Positions 55,212-63,410 are shown, counted from the first letter of the stretch. The stretch: 64,000 bases of DNA from Marinobacter aromaticivorans (GCF_002806975.1 NZ_NIHD01000005.1:186001-250000), one strand, 5' to 3'. Made by a program: numbers and translations. The notes: generated by a model from the letters alone, not told the origin.

Positions 55212-56779
55212 TACTGGATGGATGTACCTGAGTTGCCTGAACCGGCTTTTGACAGGGCTGTTCCCGTAGGCGGCCGATAGTGCAGCGAATAGAGAATCCG
55301 GTCCAGCACTGCCTGGCCATTCCACGCAGGATCGTTATTCACCATCCCCACCACGGCCCAGGTGGTGTTGTTCTCATCTCTGGTGAAACCGGCAATAGAC
55401 CGCACGTTTTCCAGATAGCCGGTTTTAATCCGGCCTTCGCCATCCATGCCGGTGTTGCGCAGACGTCGCGCCATGGTTCCGTCCATGGCAATAATCGGCA
55501 TGGAGGCCATCAGGTCTGACGCGTAGGGGCTGTTCCAGGCATGCTGCAGGATTTTGGCGCCTTGCCGCGCGGTAATTCTGCCGTGGCGTGTCAGGCCTGC
55601 GCCGTTGTCGATCACCATACCGGCGGTATCGATTCCTTTTTTCTCCAGCCAGTCGTAAATCACGCGTATGCCGGCAACCCGGTCATCGTTTTCGTTATCC
55701 AGCCGGTTTTGTGCGCCAATGGTCAGCAAAAGCTGCCGTGCCATCACGTTGCTGCTCCACTTGTTGATGTCCCGCACCATGGTAACCAGGTCTGGCGACG
55801 TGGTTTTCATCACCAGGCGAGCGTTTTCCGGGGTCAGCCCGGTCTGGTTTCCACCAGACACGATGATGCCCATTTCCCCAAGAAGAGACCGGATCAACGA
55901 AGCACTGTATTGCTCCTGCGGCAGCAGTGACAAATAAGTAGTGGTGCGGCATCCCTGTGGGAGTTCTCCGGTTACCCGCACGGTAACCTTTCCACTCGCT
56001 TGCATTACCGGTTCCCATTCAAAATTCCGGCGTGCAGGGCAAGGGCCTTCGGCCACCGCGGTTACCCGGTTGTCAATAACAACCTCGCTCAGGGCGGGTG
56101 TGCTCCAGGCCTGGGTGCCGCGTTCATCGGCGCGAATCTGGAAGTGCATGAGATTGAGGTTGGTCAGGTAGGCAGACGGCTCCACCAGAAACGGCGCATG
56201 GGGGTTATCGCCGTTGTCTTCAAACGCAGGAAAACCGCCGTCAATTTCGAAATAGCTGCCATCCAGAACAAGGTCGCCGTCAATGCGGTTAATTCCCATA
56301 TCACGGAGTTCCCGCAGGGTAACCCAGATCCGTTCAAAGGTAAGTTTCGGGTCGCCACCAAAGCGCACATAGAGGTTGCCCTTGAGGGTGTCACCAACCA
56401 TTTGCCCGTCGGTCAGAAAATCCGTATCCCAGTGGAAGGTGGGGCCAAGAATTTCCAGGGCGGCATAGGTAGTGACCACCTTCATGATGGAGCCCGGGCT
56501 CATGGGTACATCGCCATTGATGTTCTGATCAAGCCCCGGGCCGTTCAGGGGCACAGCGGCCATGCTCAGAGCTTCTTCATTTTTAAGGGATTTCGTGGCG
56601 TATTCCCGCATCTGGCTTGCCCAGAGGCGCTTGTCGTTGTAACTCAGACCTTCATCGTCAGCAGCCAGCGCCGGTTGCAGGGTTGCCAGGGCAGAAATCA
56701 GGGCGAAACCGGTGGCAAAGGCAAGGGCTGAACGTGGTGACCGAAGCCGGGCTTTACCGGTGGTGTTGGAGTGCGACAT
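55211..56779 (-). CDS. dacB: D-Ala-D-Ala carboxypeptidase/endopeptidase (PBP4, DacB)
   Basis: Periplasmic low-molecular-weight penicillin-binding protein that trims and cleaves peptidoglycan cross-links. Active-site motifs: SxxK in SPGSIMKVV, SxN in KWSSNVMARQ and KTG in RIKTGYLENV. A cleavable signal peptide ends near ALAADDE. The long insert between SxxK and SxN is typical of class C PBPs. I use ATG 56779 (522 residues), which gives a compact signal peptide; ATGs at 56794 and 56848 are in frame, and none has a strong ribosome site. Divergent from the GST-like gene over about 300 bp. Confidence 0.93.
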   Translation of the reverse strand: MSHSNTTGKARLRSPRSALAFATGFALISALATLQPALAADDEGLSYNDKRLWASQMREYATKSLKNEEALSMAAVPLNGPGLDQNINGDVPMSPGSIMKVVTTYAALEILGPTFHWDTDFLTDGQMVGDTLKGNLYVRFGGDPKLTFERIWVTLRELRDMGINRIDGDLVLDGSYFEIDGGFPAFEDNGDNPHAPFLVEPSAYLTNLNLMHFQIRADERGTQAWSTPALSEVVIDNRVTAVAEGPCPARRNFEWEPVMQASGKVTVRVTGELPQGCRTTTYLSLLPQEQYSASLIRSLLGEMGIIVSGGNQTGLTPENARLVMKTTSPDLVTMVRDINKWSSNVMARQLLLTIGAQNRLDNENDDRVAGIRVIYDWLEKKGIDTAGMVIDNGAGLTRHGRITARQGAKILQHAWNSPYASDLMASMPIIAMDGTMARRLRNTGMDGEGRIKTGYLENVRSIAGFTRDENNTTWAVVGMVNNDPAWNGQAVLDRILYSLHYRPPTGTALSKAGSGNSGTSIQ

Positions 56780-57084
56780 ACCTGGAATCACCATGGTGGC
56801 TACGTGACTGAATGTGCGGATAAGCGCTTTACATGAACAATAGCCCATCTTTGTGCTTTGTACTATGGAGAAAACCTCTACATGACGTTAAATAATGGCA
56901 GTAGACTGGTTGTTTGTATTGGGGTTTTGTCACCGAGTGTAAGCTGTTTGGTACGCAAGGAGCGGGCCTGGATTATAGAGAACGGAGCTTAAGACACACG
57001 AGACAGCGCCCGGTGTGATTGTAAGCCAATGGAAAGACACTGTATTTAATGATAATGGACAGATCATCAACAGAGGGAGTGTTT
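56780..57084. other. Divergent intergenic region between dacB and the GST-like gene
   Basis: About 305 bp with no supported gene. A weak plus-strand promoter is possible (TTGTAA at 57019-57024 and TATTTA at 57043-57048, 18 bp apart), placing a start site shortly before the GST-like gene. No operator consensus or RNA fold was recognised. Confidence 0.4.
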
Positions 57085-57852
57085 ATGGCTAATATGTTTG
57101 TGCACCATGCGAACGTGCTGGGTTCCGTTGCGACATCATCGCTGACAGCCTGGCGTGGCTGCCTTGTTGTAAGTGATGTGCCACAGCCGGAGCAGCCCCT
57201 TGTACTTTATGATATGGAGGGCTGCCCCTATTGCCGCCGGGTTCGCGAAGCGCTCACAGCCCTCAACCTTGATGCAGAAATCCGCCCCTGCCCCAAGGGT
57301 GGCCGAATTTTTCGGCAGCAGGCGGAGGCGACGGGGGGCAAACAGCAGTTTCCTTTGCTGGTGGACCGGAACACAGACACAGTGATGTATGAGTCGGAAG
57401 CCATCATTGAGTATCTGTTCCGCCAGTATGCAGGGCGGCCGGTGCCTGGTTACTACCGTGAGCGCGTCTGGCAGCCGGTTCTGGGTTCGCTGGCGTCTGT
57501 TGCCAGCGCTATGAGAGGGCTGCGTGCCAAATCAGGAAAACAGCCGGAACAGCCGCTGCACTTGTGGAGTTTTGAGGGCAGCCCCTTCTCCCGCCTGGTA
57601 AGGGAAAAACTGTGTGAGCTTGAAATCCCCTACACCTTGCACAATCTGGGCAAGGAACACTGGACTGAAATCGGCCCCGCGAAACAACGCATAAAACCCG
57701 GCCCTTACAAACCTGCTCCCGGAGGAAAGCGCGATGCCTTCTTCAAGGCCCATGGCCGGGTTCAGGTGCCTTATCTCGAGGATCCGAACACCGGAGAGGG
57801 GTTGTTTGAATCTTCCCGCATACTGGATTATCTGAATGCACACTATGGCTAG
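57085..57852 (+). CDS. Tandem GST-N/glutaredoxin-like domain protein
   Basis: A 255-residue protein with two thioredoxin-fold GST N-terminal domains in series. The first starts LVLYDMEGCPYCRRVREAL with a CPYC redox pair at residues 47-50. The second begins LHLWSFEGSPFSRLVREKL, where both cysteines are Ser (SPFS, 166-169), so only the first can do thiol chemistry. Each has the FPLLVD or VPYLEDP cis-Pro strand and an ESxAIIEYL-type or ESSRILDYL helix. No GST C-terminal domain is present. GAGGGAG precedes ATG 57085 by 5 nt. Role: probable glutathione-dependent redox or binding protein. Confidence 0.85.
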   Translation: MANMFVHHANVLGSVATSSLTAWRGCLVVSDVPQPEQPLVLYDMEGCPYCRRVREALTALNLDAEIRPCPKGGRIFRQQAEATGGKQQFPLLVDRNTDTVMYESEAIIEYLFRQYAGRPVPGYYRERVWQPVLGSLASVASAMRGLRAKSGKQPEQPLHLWSFEGSPFSRLVREKLCELEIPYTLHNLGKEHWTEIGPAKQRIKPGPYKPAPGGKRDAFFKAHGRVQVPYLEDPNTGEGLFESSRILDYLNAHYG

Positions 57853-57953
57853 CAACATTCGGTGGCCAGGGTGTTTTCCGGCCATGCTGACCGGTATCAT
57901 AGAGGTTTGTGGGGCTGTTTACTGACGCCCGGAATTTGATAAGCAGGAAGTCT

Positions 57954-58367
57954 ATGTATACCGGCCAGTGTTTGTGTGGAGATGTTACTTTTGAATACGA
58001 GGGCCCACTGGGCCCGCTGTCGCTGTGCCATTGCAGTCAATGCCGCCGCGCCCATGGCAGCGCGTTTTCTGCCAGTTCTCCGGTGCAGACAGCGCGCTTC
58101 CGGTTTCTGTCCGGGGCAGAACAGCTCACCGAATACGAGTCCCGCCCGGGTAAATACCGCGCCTTCTGCAGCCGCTGCGGCAGCCATTTATACAGCCGTG
58201 TGGATGCGATTCCCGGCATCCTTCGCCTGCGTGTCGGTGTGATCAACGAGCCCCTGGGAAGGGGGCCGGCGCAGCATGTGTATACCGGCTCAAAGTCGGA
58301 CTGGTTTGAAATTACCGACACTCTGCCCCGGTACGAAAAAACCGAGCGCACCGGCGACCCTCACTGA
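57954..58367 (+). CDS. GFA family zinc protein
   Basis: A 137-residue protein of the GFA (glutathione-dependent formaldehyde-activating enzyme/CENP-V) family. Zinc ligands are in GQCLCGDVTF, CHCSQCRRAHGSAF and FCSRCGSHLY. Despite the name, members mostly have unproven activity; S-hydroxymethylglutathione formation is one proposal. ATG 57954 follows AGGA at 5 nt. Its last codons overlap the convergent sugar dehydrogenase gene by 7 bp. Confidence 0.9.
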   Translation: MYTGQCLCGDVTFEYEGPLGPLSLCHCSQCRRAHGSAFSASSPVQTARFRFLSGAEQLTEYESRPGKYRAFCSRCGSHLYSRVDAIPGILRLRVGVINEPLGRGPAQHVYTGSKSDWFEITDTLPRYEKTERTGDPH

Positions 58368-59485
58368 GCCGGCGCAACCCGGTAGACTTTCCCTTGTGGT
58401 GAATCCGTCAGTAACCACAGTGTGCCATCCGGTGCTGTTCGGACGTCGCGTATTCGTTCTTTCAGGCTGGTGAGCAGGTCCTCTTCATTGATTACCTCTT
58501 CGTTTTCGATTTCCAGGCGCACCAGTTTGCGCAGTTTGAGAGCACCCACAAACAAGTTGCCTTGCCATTCCGGGAATTCCAAGCCGGTGTAAAACGCCAT
58601 GCCGGAAGGCGCAATGGACGGGTCCCAGTAGTGCAGGGGCTGTGCCATGCCTTCCTTTTTGGTGTGCAGAGTGATCGGGAGGCCAGAGTAGTCAATGCCG
58701 TAGGTGATTTCCGGCCACCCGTAGTTGGTGCCGGCTTGCACTATGTTTATTTCGTCGCCCCCTCGCGGGCCGTGCTCATGAGTCCAGATCTCACCGGTCT
58801 CCGGATGCACGGTCATGCCCTGAATATTGCGGTTGCCCCAGGTGAACAGCGTGTTGTTAATGCCCGGATCATCAAGCCCCGGGTTGCCTGGTGCCGGCTC
58901 GCCATTCACCGTAATGCGATGGACCCCGCCGGCATCGTCCCGGGTGTCCTGGGCCCGGTCCATCTCTCCCCGGTCACCAACGGAAATATAAAGGTAGCCG
59001 GATTCATCGAATACCATTCGCCCACCGAAGTGGCGCGAGCCGCGGGAACGCGGCAGTGCCTCGAAGATCACTTCCACGTTTTTTAGCCTTCCTTCCTCAT
59101 AGATTGCGCGTGCCGCACGCGTTGTCATGCCTTCGCTGGAGCGGTGCGCGTAGCTCAGGAACAAGGTTCGGTTTTCCTCAAAATCCGGATGCAGAACAAT
59201 ATCCAGCAGCCCGCCCTGGCCAGATACGGCGGACGTTGGAAGACCCTCAACCGCCCGGGGCAGTAACTTGCCATTCTGAATGACGCGTAGCCTGCCCGCC
59301 CTCTCGGTAACCAGCATGGAGCCATCAGGCAGAAAGGCCAGGCTCCATGGGTGTTCAAGACCGTCAGCAACAGTTTCCAGCCGAAAGCCAGCGTCTTTAC
59401 TGGTAAAGGTCTGGGCTGCGGTAAAAGGGGAATGTCCCAGAAGCAACAAGCCACTGAGCATGATCAGGGATTGAATCAGGCGCAT
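58361..59485 (-). CDS. PQQ-dependent aldose sugar dehydrogenase-like (YliI family)
   Basis: Exported six-bladed beta-propeller of the soluble glucose dehydrogenase/YliI family, 374 residues. The signal peptide ends near FTAAQTF. Characteristic segments are GLEHPWSLAFLPDGSMLVTERAG, GQGGLLDIVLHPDF, the GSRHFGGRMVFDESGYLYIS region, GDRGEMDRAQD, and HEHGPRGGDEIN. It oxidises aldoses in the periplasm if PQQ is supplied; PQQ genes are not in this window. AAGGAGG 5 nt upstream supports ATG 59485. A near-perfect Fur box lies 25 bp upstream, so iron-responsive control is likely. Confidence 0.92.
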   Translation of the reverse strand: MRLIQSLIMLSGLLLLGHSPFTAAQTFTSKDAGFRLETVADGLEHPWSLAFLPDGSMLVTERAGRLRVIQNGKLLPRAVEGLPTSAVSGQGGLLDIVLHPDFEENRTLFLSYAHRSSEGMTTRAARAIYEEGRLKNVEVIFEALPRSRGSRHFGGRMVFDESGYLYISVGDRGEMDRAQDTRDDAGGVHRITVNGEPAPGNPGLDDPGINNTLFTWGNRNIQGMTVHPETGEIWTHEHGPRGGDEINIVQAGTNYGWPEITYGIDYSGLPITLHTKKEGMAQPLHYWDPSIAPSGMAFYTGLEFPEWQGNLFVGALKLRKLVRLEIENEEVINEEDLLTSLKERIRDVRTAPDGTLWLLTDSPQGKVYRVAPAQ

Positions 59486-59509
59486 ACGTCCTCCTTCAAG
59501 TATTGCAAA

Positions 59510-59524
59510 TGATAATCACTATCA
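59510..59524. promoter_or_regulatory. Fur box
   Basis: TGATAATCACTATCA matches the inner Fur consensus TGATAATCATTATCA at 14 of 15 positions, and A/T-rich GATTAT-like extensions flank it. It lies 25 bp upstream of the sugar dehydrogenase start and 85 bp upstream of the 32-codon gene on the other strand, so either or both could be repressed by Fur with iron. Confidence 0.8.
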
Positions 59525-59608
59525 TTATTATGATTGTGTGCCTGCCGAAATGAACACAATCGCTCGTCACAATATCTGTTTACACCATAAGCTCAGGGAG
59601 ATACAGCC

Positions 59609-59707
59609 ATGACAGCAGAACAGGAGATGATGGAAGGTCTGAAGATTGCCGCTGGCGCCGGTTTATTTGTTGCCCTGCTGGTTGCCGGGCTTGTGGTTGC
59701 GCTGTAA
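59609..59707 (+). CDS. 32-residue single-pass membrane peptide
   Basis: A short frame of 32 codons: MTAEQEMMEGLKIAAGAGLF and then a continuous hydrophobic helix (VALLVAGLVVAL) to the C-terminus. GGGAG lies 9 nt upstream of ATG 59609. The acidic N-terminus and one hydrophobic helix suggest an inner-membrane peptide. Its 3' half is antisense to the end of yaiI (overlap 59663-59707). It is downstream of the Fur box. No family is recognised, and chance cannot be excluded at this length. Confidence 0.5.
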   Translation: MTAEQEMMEGLKIAAGAGLFVALLVAGLVVAL

Positions 59708-60136
59708 CCACCTGTCCAGCTTGTCAGCAAACTCTTTTCGGTCGGTCTTGCCGAACGGAGCCGGGCCACCGGTAACCTGCCCGGCATTGCGCATCTCTTC
59801 CATGAAGTTTCTCATAGCGAGGCGCTGGCGGATGTTTTCCCTGGTGAAAGCCTGACCACGCGGGTTGAACACATCTGCTCCCTTCTCGATGGCTTCAGCC
59901 GCCAACGGAATGTCCTGGGTGATCATAAGATCGCCGGCGCTGAGCTGATCCATAATCTCGTTATCCGCCACATCAAAACCCTGCATAACCTGCCGGGCCT
60001 TAATGTAAGGGCTCGGGGGCAGCTTGATTACATGGTTGGCGATAAAGGTCGTCTGGATCTGCCAGCGCATGGCAGCGCGGCAAAGGATTTCCCGGATAGG
60101 AACAGGGCAGGCGTCAGCGTCGACCCATATTGGCAT
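59663..60136 (-). CDS. yaiI: YaiI/YqxD family protein (DUF188)
   Basis: A 157-residue conserved cytoplasmic protein of the UPF0178 family, PIN/NYN-like. The N-terminal IWVDADACPVPIREIL carries the conserved acidic pair, with another in VADNEIMDQLSAGDLMITQD. The tail FGKTDRKEFADKLDRWL is typical. AAGGA 8 nt upstream supports ATG 60136 over an in-frame ATG 18 bases further. A nuclease role is suspected but not shown for the family. Confidence 0.92.
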   Translation of the reverse strand: MPIWVDADACPVPIREILCRAAMRWQIQTTFIANHVIKLPPSPYIKARQVMQGFDVADNEIMDQLSAGDLMITQDIPLAAEAIEKGADVFNPRGQAFTRENIRQRLAMRNFMEEMRNAGQVTGGPAPFGKTDRKEFADKLDRWLQRNHKPGNQQGNK

Positions 60137-60324
60137 GGCAGGTTCCTTGAGCAAGCGGTTTGGTTCTGGTGGAGAGTTTACCTGCTCTTGCTGTGGCCTT
60201 GGTAGTCGACGCTGGAGGATACAATTACCCGATAGGTTTTCATAGGCACTTGCTGTTTGTGACTCCGGGTCGAGCTATGCCTTTGTTGTCTCAGCCACCA
60301 CTGCCGGATTTGCCGGGGCGTTGG

Positions 60325-60333
60325 TGGTATAAT
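60325..60333 (+). promoter_or_regulatory. Extended -10 promoter of the yjdM gene
   Basis: TGGTATAAT is a perfect extended -10 (TG, one base, TATAAT at 60328-60333). It lies 32 bp upstream of the yjdM ATG. A good -35 is absent, as tolerated by extended -10 promoters. Confidence 0.6.
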
Positions 60334-60364
60334 CCCGTGTAAATTCAACTATCAGGAAAGTCCA

Positions 60365-60703
60365 ATGTCCCAACTTCCTCCTTGCCCCCAGTGTGGATCT
60401 GAATACACCTATGAGGACGGTATCCAGTTTGTTTGCCCTGAGTGTGCCCATGAATGGACAGAAGCCGAGGCTGCTGCGGCGGTCGAAGGCAAAGTGGTTC
60501 GCGACGCCCACGGAAACGAGCTTAAGGATGGCGATGCAGTTACAGTCATCAAGGATCTGAAGGTTAAAGGGTCGAGCTCGGTTGTAAAGGTAGGTACCAA
60601 GGTCAAGAGCATTCGTCTGGTAGACGGCGATCATGATATCGATTGCAAGATTGATGGCATTGGTGCCATGAAGCTTAAATCGGAGTTTGTGAAAAAAGCC
60701 TGA
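60365..60703 (+). CDS. yjdM: YjdM/PhnA-type zinc ribbon protein
   Basis: A 112-residue protein with an N-terminal zinc ribbon (CPQC at residues 7-10 and CPEC at 24-27) and a C-terminal beta-barrel beginning around [16 protein letters not shown]. It belongs to the YjdM family, once called PhnA of phosphonate operons; it is not phosphonoacetate hydrolase. AGGAAAG precedes ATG 60365. No phosphonate genes are adjacent. The function is unknown. Confidence 0.92.
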   Translation: MSQLPPCPQCGSEYTYEDGIQFVCPECAHEWTEAEAAAAVEGKVVRDAHGNELKDGDAVTVIKDLKVKGSSSVVKVGTKVKSIRLVDGDHDIDCKIDGIGAMKLKSEFVKKA

Positions 60704-60845
60704 GGCTGGTAACTCCGGCTGGCTTCCGACATGCGACTATTCGCCGCATGCCATTACTTGCGCTGAGCTGGTCGGAACGCAACACTGTGGGCATTGAAAT
60801 CTGACATTAATCATTGCCAGTTCCACAGTAACCACGCGAGACATC

Positions 60846-61346
60846 ATGAAAAAACTGATTACACTGCTGTTCGCCTGTAGCACACTGATCACATCAAGCT
60901 TTGTCACAGCCAATGAGCACGCCCACGGCAATATTGAAATTGAGCATCCCTGGAGCCGGCCAACGCCGCCCGGCACTCCCATGGGGGTGGGCTATCTGGT
61001 TATCAGAAACCATAGCGAAAAACATGTCACGCTGGTGAGTGCAAGCAGCCCCAGGGCAGGTCACGTTTCAATCCATGAGACGCTGATGAAAGACGGTGTT
61101 ATGCGCATGCAACCGCTTGTGAGCGGCCTGAAAATACCGGCCGGGGAAACGGTGGAGCTCAGGCCTATGGGCTATCACCTGATGCTGGAAAAACTTGCAG
61201 CACCGCTGAAGGAGGGCGAGAACATTCCCGTGGTTCTGGAGTTTGAGGGCGCAGACGCTGTTGAGATCGAGCTAAGAGTGCAGTCGCTGGATGCCGATAT
61301 GGATGAAATGAAAATGGACCATTCGGCACATAAAATGGATCATTGA
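60846..61346 (+). CDS. PCu(A)C-type periplasmic copper chaperone
   Basis: A 166-residue exported protein of the PCu(A)C family, which delivers copper to cytochrome oxidase CuA. A signal peptide (KKLITLLFACSTLITSSFVTA) precedes the domain. Copper ligands fit the family pattern: His in HVSIHETLM, Met in MRMQPL, and the HxM pair in PMGYHLMLEKL. After the domain comes a tail rich in Asp, Met and His (MDEMKMDHSAHKMDH), probably a second metal site. It is convergent with the CCGGCS gene. Oxidase assembly genes are not visible. Confidence 0.92.
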   Translation: MKKLITLLFACSTLITSSFVTANEHAHGNIEIEHPWSRPTPPGTPMGVGYLVIRNHSEKHVTLVSASSPRAGHVSIHETLMKDGVMRMQPLVSGLKIPAGETVELRPMGYHLMLEKLAAPLKEGENIPVVLEFEGADAVEIELRVQSLDADMDEMKMDHSAHKMDH

Positions 61347-61367
61347 TCCTTCCCGCCCCGGGCGACC

Positions 61368-61407
61368 CCGGTGGCGTTTCCGGAATACATAATGGAAACG
61401 TCACCGG
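61368..61407. terminator. Inverted repeat between convergent genes
   Basis: 14-nt arms (61368-61381 and 61394-61407) pair with one G-T wobble around a 12-nt loop. It is between the copper chaperone stop (61346) and the end of the CCGGCS gene (61431). There is no T-tract, so it is only a probable bidirectional terminator. Confidence 0.5.
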
Positions 61408-61430
61408 AGCCCTGGTTCAGTCCGGAGCGC

Positions 61431-61610
61431 TTACGAACACCCGCCACAGCAGACGCCCGGATCTCCGTGCTTGCCACCCTCCCTGGTCGTGTTTTCAGAA
61501 GCAGTAACCGGGGCCTCGGAGCTTTCCTGGGTCGCACCAGCTTTCAGCTCTTCTGCTGTTGCCTCATCAGCATTTTTCGGGCTGGTTACTTCCTTGAATA
61601 ATTGAGTCAT
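61431..61610 (-). CDS. 59-residue protein with C-terminal CCGGCS motif
   Basis: A minus-strand frame of 59 codons starting at ATG 61610, with AGGA about 9 nt upstream. The N-terminal half is hydrophilic (MTQLFKEVTSPKNADEATAE). A Glu/Ser/Thr/Ala-rich middle follows, and the protein ends PGVCCGGCS immediately before TAA. Small proteins with a terminal CCGSCS motif are annotated in marine gammaproteobacteria as I recall, and this looks like a variant. Three cysteines within five residues suggest metal binding or post-translational modification. It is next to a copper chaperone gene, convergent with it. The function is unknown. Confidence 0.75.
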   Translation of the reverse strand: MTQLFKEVTSPKNADEATAEELKAGATQESSEAPVTASENTTREGGKHGDPGVCCGGCS

Positions 61611-61867
61611 ATGTTTGTGTCCTGCTGTTGTGGGCCTGATAGGCTTTTCGGGTTTTAAGGTTCATGTAAAATGAATGTTATTGAGGTTTTCCAGGGGAGT
61701 CAACTAATCTTTTGTATGACCAAGCCTTGCGCCGAAGGATCAAGTGCGCCCGTTCTGTAAAGCAGCTATGATTGCGGATTCCGACCATTATCCCGGATTT
61801 GTTCGAGTTTACCGGTAACGTCCGTAGAGCTGGGCACGCGGTATGATGACAGAAGGTGTTTCGGCCT

Positions 61868-62935
61868 ATGGACAGCAATAACAACATGTCGGGCTCACGG
61901 CAAAAGAGTGAGCGTGGCCCTCAGTTCTGGAAAATTGCGCGGGTTACCTGCCAGTTGGCGGGTACCGTTGATATCGCTTTTTTCTTCATGTTTCATTTTC
62001 TCGGCTCGCCGATTCTTGCATGGATTAACGTTGTCAGCGTCGCCATGTATGTCGCAGCCTATTACGCCCTCAAGCGCAAACAGAACCGCTTCGCTGTGCG
62101 GCTGATCTGGATTGAAGTCATTGTTCACTCGGCTTTGGGGACCGTCATCATCGGCTGGGGCAGCGGCTTTCACTACTATCTGCTGATGTTTATCCCTGTG
62201 CTTTTTATGACCATGCCCCTTCGAAGCGCTGTCTTTTCACTAATCGGGCTCTGGGGTTATTACATAGGGCTGGATGTGCTGATGTGGTTTATGGAGCCCG
62301 TTCAGCCCATATCGTCAGGGGCTTTGCTGGGGGTTCATCTTTTCAATCTCAGCGTTGTCTTCGGGATGTTCAGCTATCTTGCATACTTTTATCTGGGCAT
62401 GGTGCTTTCAGCACAGCACAAACTCCGCCGGCTGGCGACAGTGGATTCCCTGACCCGGTTGTTCAATCGGCGTCAAGGCAGTTTTCTGGCGGAAAAAGAA
62501 ATTTCGCGCTTCAGGCGGTCAGGGCAGCCAGTGGCGTTTATGCTCCTCGATGTTGATCATTTCAAGACCATCAATGATCGTTATGGCCATGAAATGGGCG
62601 ACAGGATTCTTGCCGAGATCGGCAAGCTGATTCCGGCGCAGCTACGGACCCAGGATCTTGTTGCCCGCTGGGGCGGGGAAGAGTTTCTCATCATACTGCC
62701 AGGTTCAGACATTGACAGTGCCATGGTGAGCGCCGAGAGAGTGAGAGAGGCACTCAGTAGTCACGACTGGAAGGCAGCTACCGGTATCACAATGACGGTT
62801 ACCGTTAGCGTTGGCGTCAGCGAGCTCTGTAAGAGCGACAATATGGCATCGGTGATCAGTCGTGCGGATCAGGCGCTTTATCGTGGCAAGGCAGGGGGAA
62901 GGAACCGGGTAGAGCCGGAAGAGGTTTCAGCCTGA
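61868..62935 (+). CDS. Membrane-bound GGDEF diguanylate cyclase
   Basis: A 355-residue diguanylate cyclase. About six hydrophobic segments fill residues 25-190, followed by a GGDEF domain starting at LRRLATVDSLTRLFNRR. The active-site motif reads GGEEF, with an RxxD inhibitory site (RTQD) five residues upstream. The membrane part does not match a sensor family I can name. ATG 61868 is used; AGAAGG lies 11 nt upstream, and a GTG at 61856 is in frame. It ends just before a strong bidirectional terminator shared with the cold shock gene. Confidence 0.92.
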   Translation: MDSNNNMSGSRQKSERGPQFWKIARVTCQLAGTVDIAFFFMFHFLGSPILAWINVVSVAMYVAAYYALKRKQNRFAVRLIWIEVIVHSALGTVIIGWGSGFHYYLLMFIPVLFMTMPLRSAVFSLIGLWGYYIGLDVLMWFMEPVQPISSGALLGVHLFNLSVVFGMFSYLAYFYLGMVLSAQHKLRRLATVDSLTRLFNRRQGSFLAEKEISRFRRSGQPVAFMLLDVDHFKTINDRYGHEMGDRILAEIGKLIPAQLRTQDLVARWGGEEFLIILPGSDIDSAMVSAERVREALSSHDWKAATGITMTVTVSVGVSELCKSDNMASVISRADQALYRGKAGGRNRVEPEEVSA

Positions 62936-62957
62936 TCAGATCAGTTTTTCAAAGCAA

Positions 62958-62986
62958 CAAAAAAGGCAGCCGAAGCTGCCTTTTTC
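62958..62986. terminator. Bidirectional Rho-independent terminator
   Basis: GGCAGC (62965-62970), CGAA loop, GCTGCC (62975-62980), with an A-tract before and a T-tract after (62981-62985). It lies between the GGDEF gene and the convergent cold shock gene and works for both strands. Confidence 0.9.
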
Positions 62987-63001
62987 AGTGTTGTCTGTTA
63001 A

Positions 63002-63208
63002 TTAAACAGCAACAACGTTCTCAGCCTGGGGACCTTTCTGGCCCTGGGTCACGGTGAAGTCGACCTGCTGGCCTTCAGCCAGAGTCTTGAAACCGCCGCC
63101 CTGAATAGCGCTGTAGTGAACAAATACGTCGGGGCCGCCTTCACGAGTGATAAAGCCAAAACCCTTTGCTTCGTTGAAGAACTTAACAGTACCGGTAACA
63201 GTAGACAT
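63002..63208 (-). CDS. Cold shock domain protein (CspA family)
   Basis: A 68-residue single cold shock domain, an RNA/DNA chaperone. RNP1 is KGFGFI and RNP2 is VFVHYSAI; the C-terminus is [11 protein letters not shown] precedes ATG 63208. The upstream region up to the crotonase gene is about 295 bp, long enough for the structured leader usual in csp genes. Cold induction cannot be judged. Confidence 0.96.
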   Translation of the reverse strand: MSTVTGTVKFFNEAKGFGFITREGGPDVFVHYSAIQGGGFKTLAEGQQVDFTVTQGQKGPQAENVVAV

Positions 63209-63343
63209 AATATAATCCTGAATTCAATCATTTAGAGTGCCGCCAGGTCATCCGGATGATGGCTGGTCAGCGGTATGCGGGAAACAAACAACGGGCGTGA
63301 TCAAAAACAGGACGTACAACTACTGAAATGCGTCTTATTGATG

Positions 63344-63410
63344 AAGTGCTTTGCTAAATCTTTCCAACGAGGGCTACTGTACCTGCTGGGCAATGAAAAG
63401 CAAAGCACTT
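63344..63410. repeat. 12-bp inverted repeat in the csp/crotonase divergent region
   Basis: AAGTGCTTTGCT (63344-63355) is exactly complementary to AGCAAAGCACTT (63399-63410), with 43 bp between. It lies in the interval between the divergent cold shock and crotonase genes, possibly as a csp leader stem or a pair of regulator half-sites. Confidence 0.5.

Noticed and set aside
61340..61537. 65-codon minus-strand frame overlapping the CCGGCS gene
   Set aside because: Arg-rich low-complexity translation, no ribosome site, and the other frame has a clear start and conserved-looking motif.
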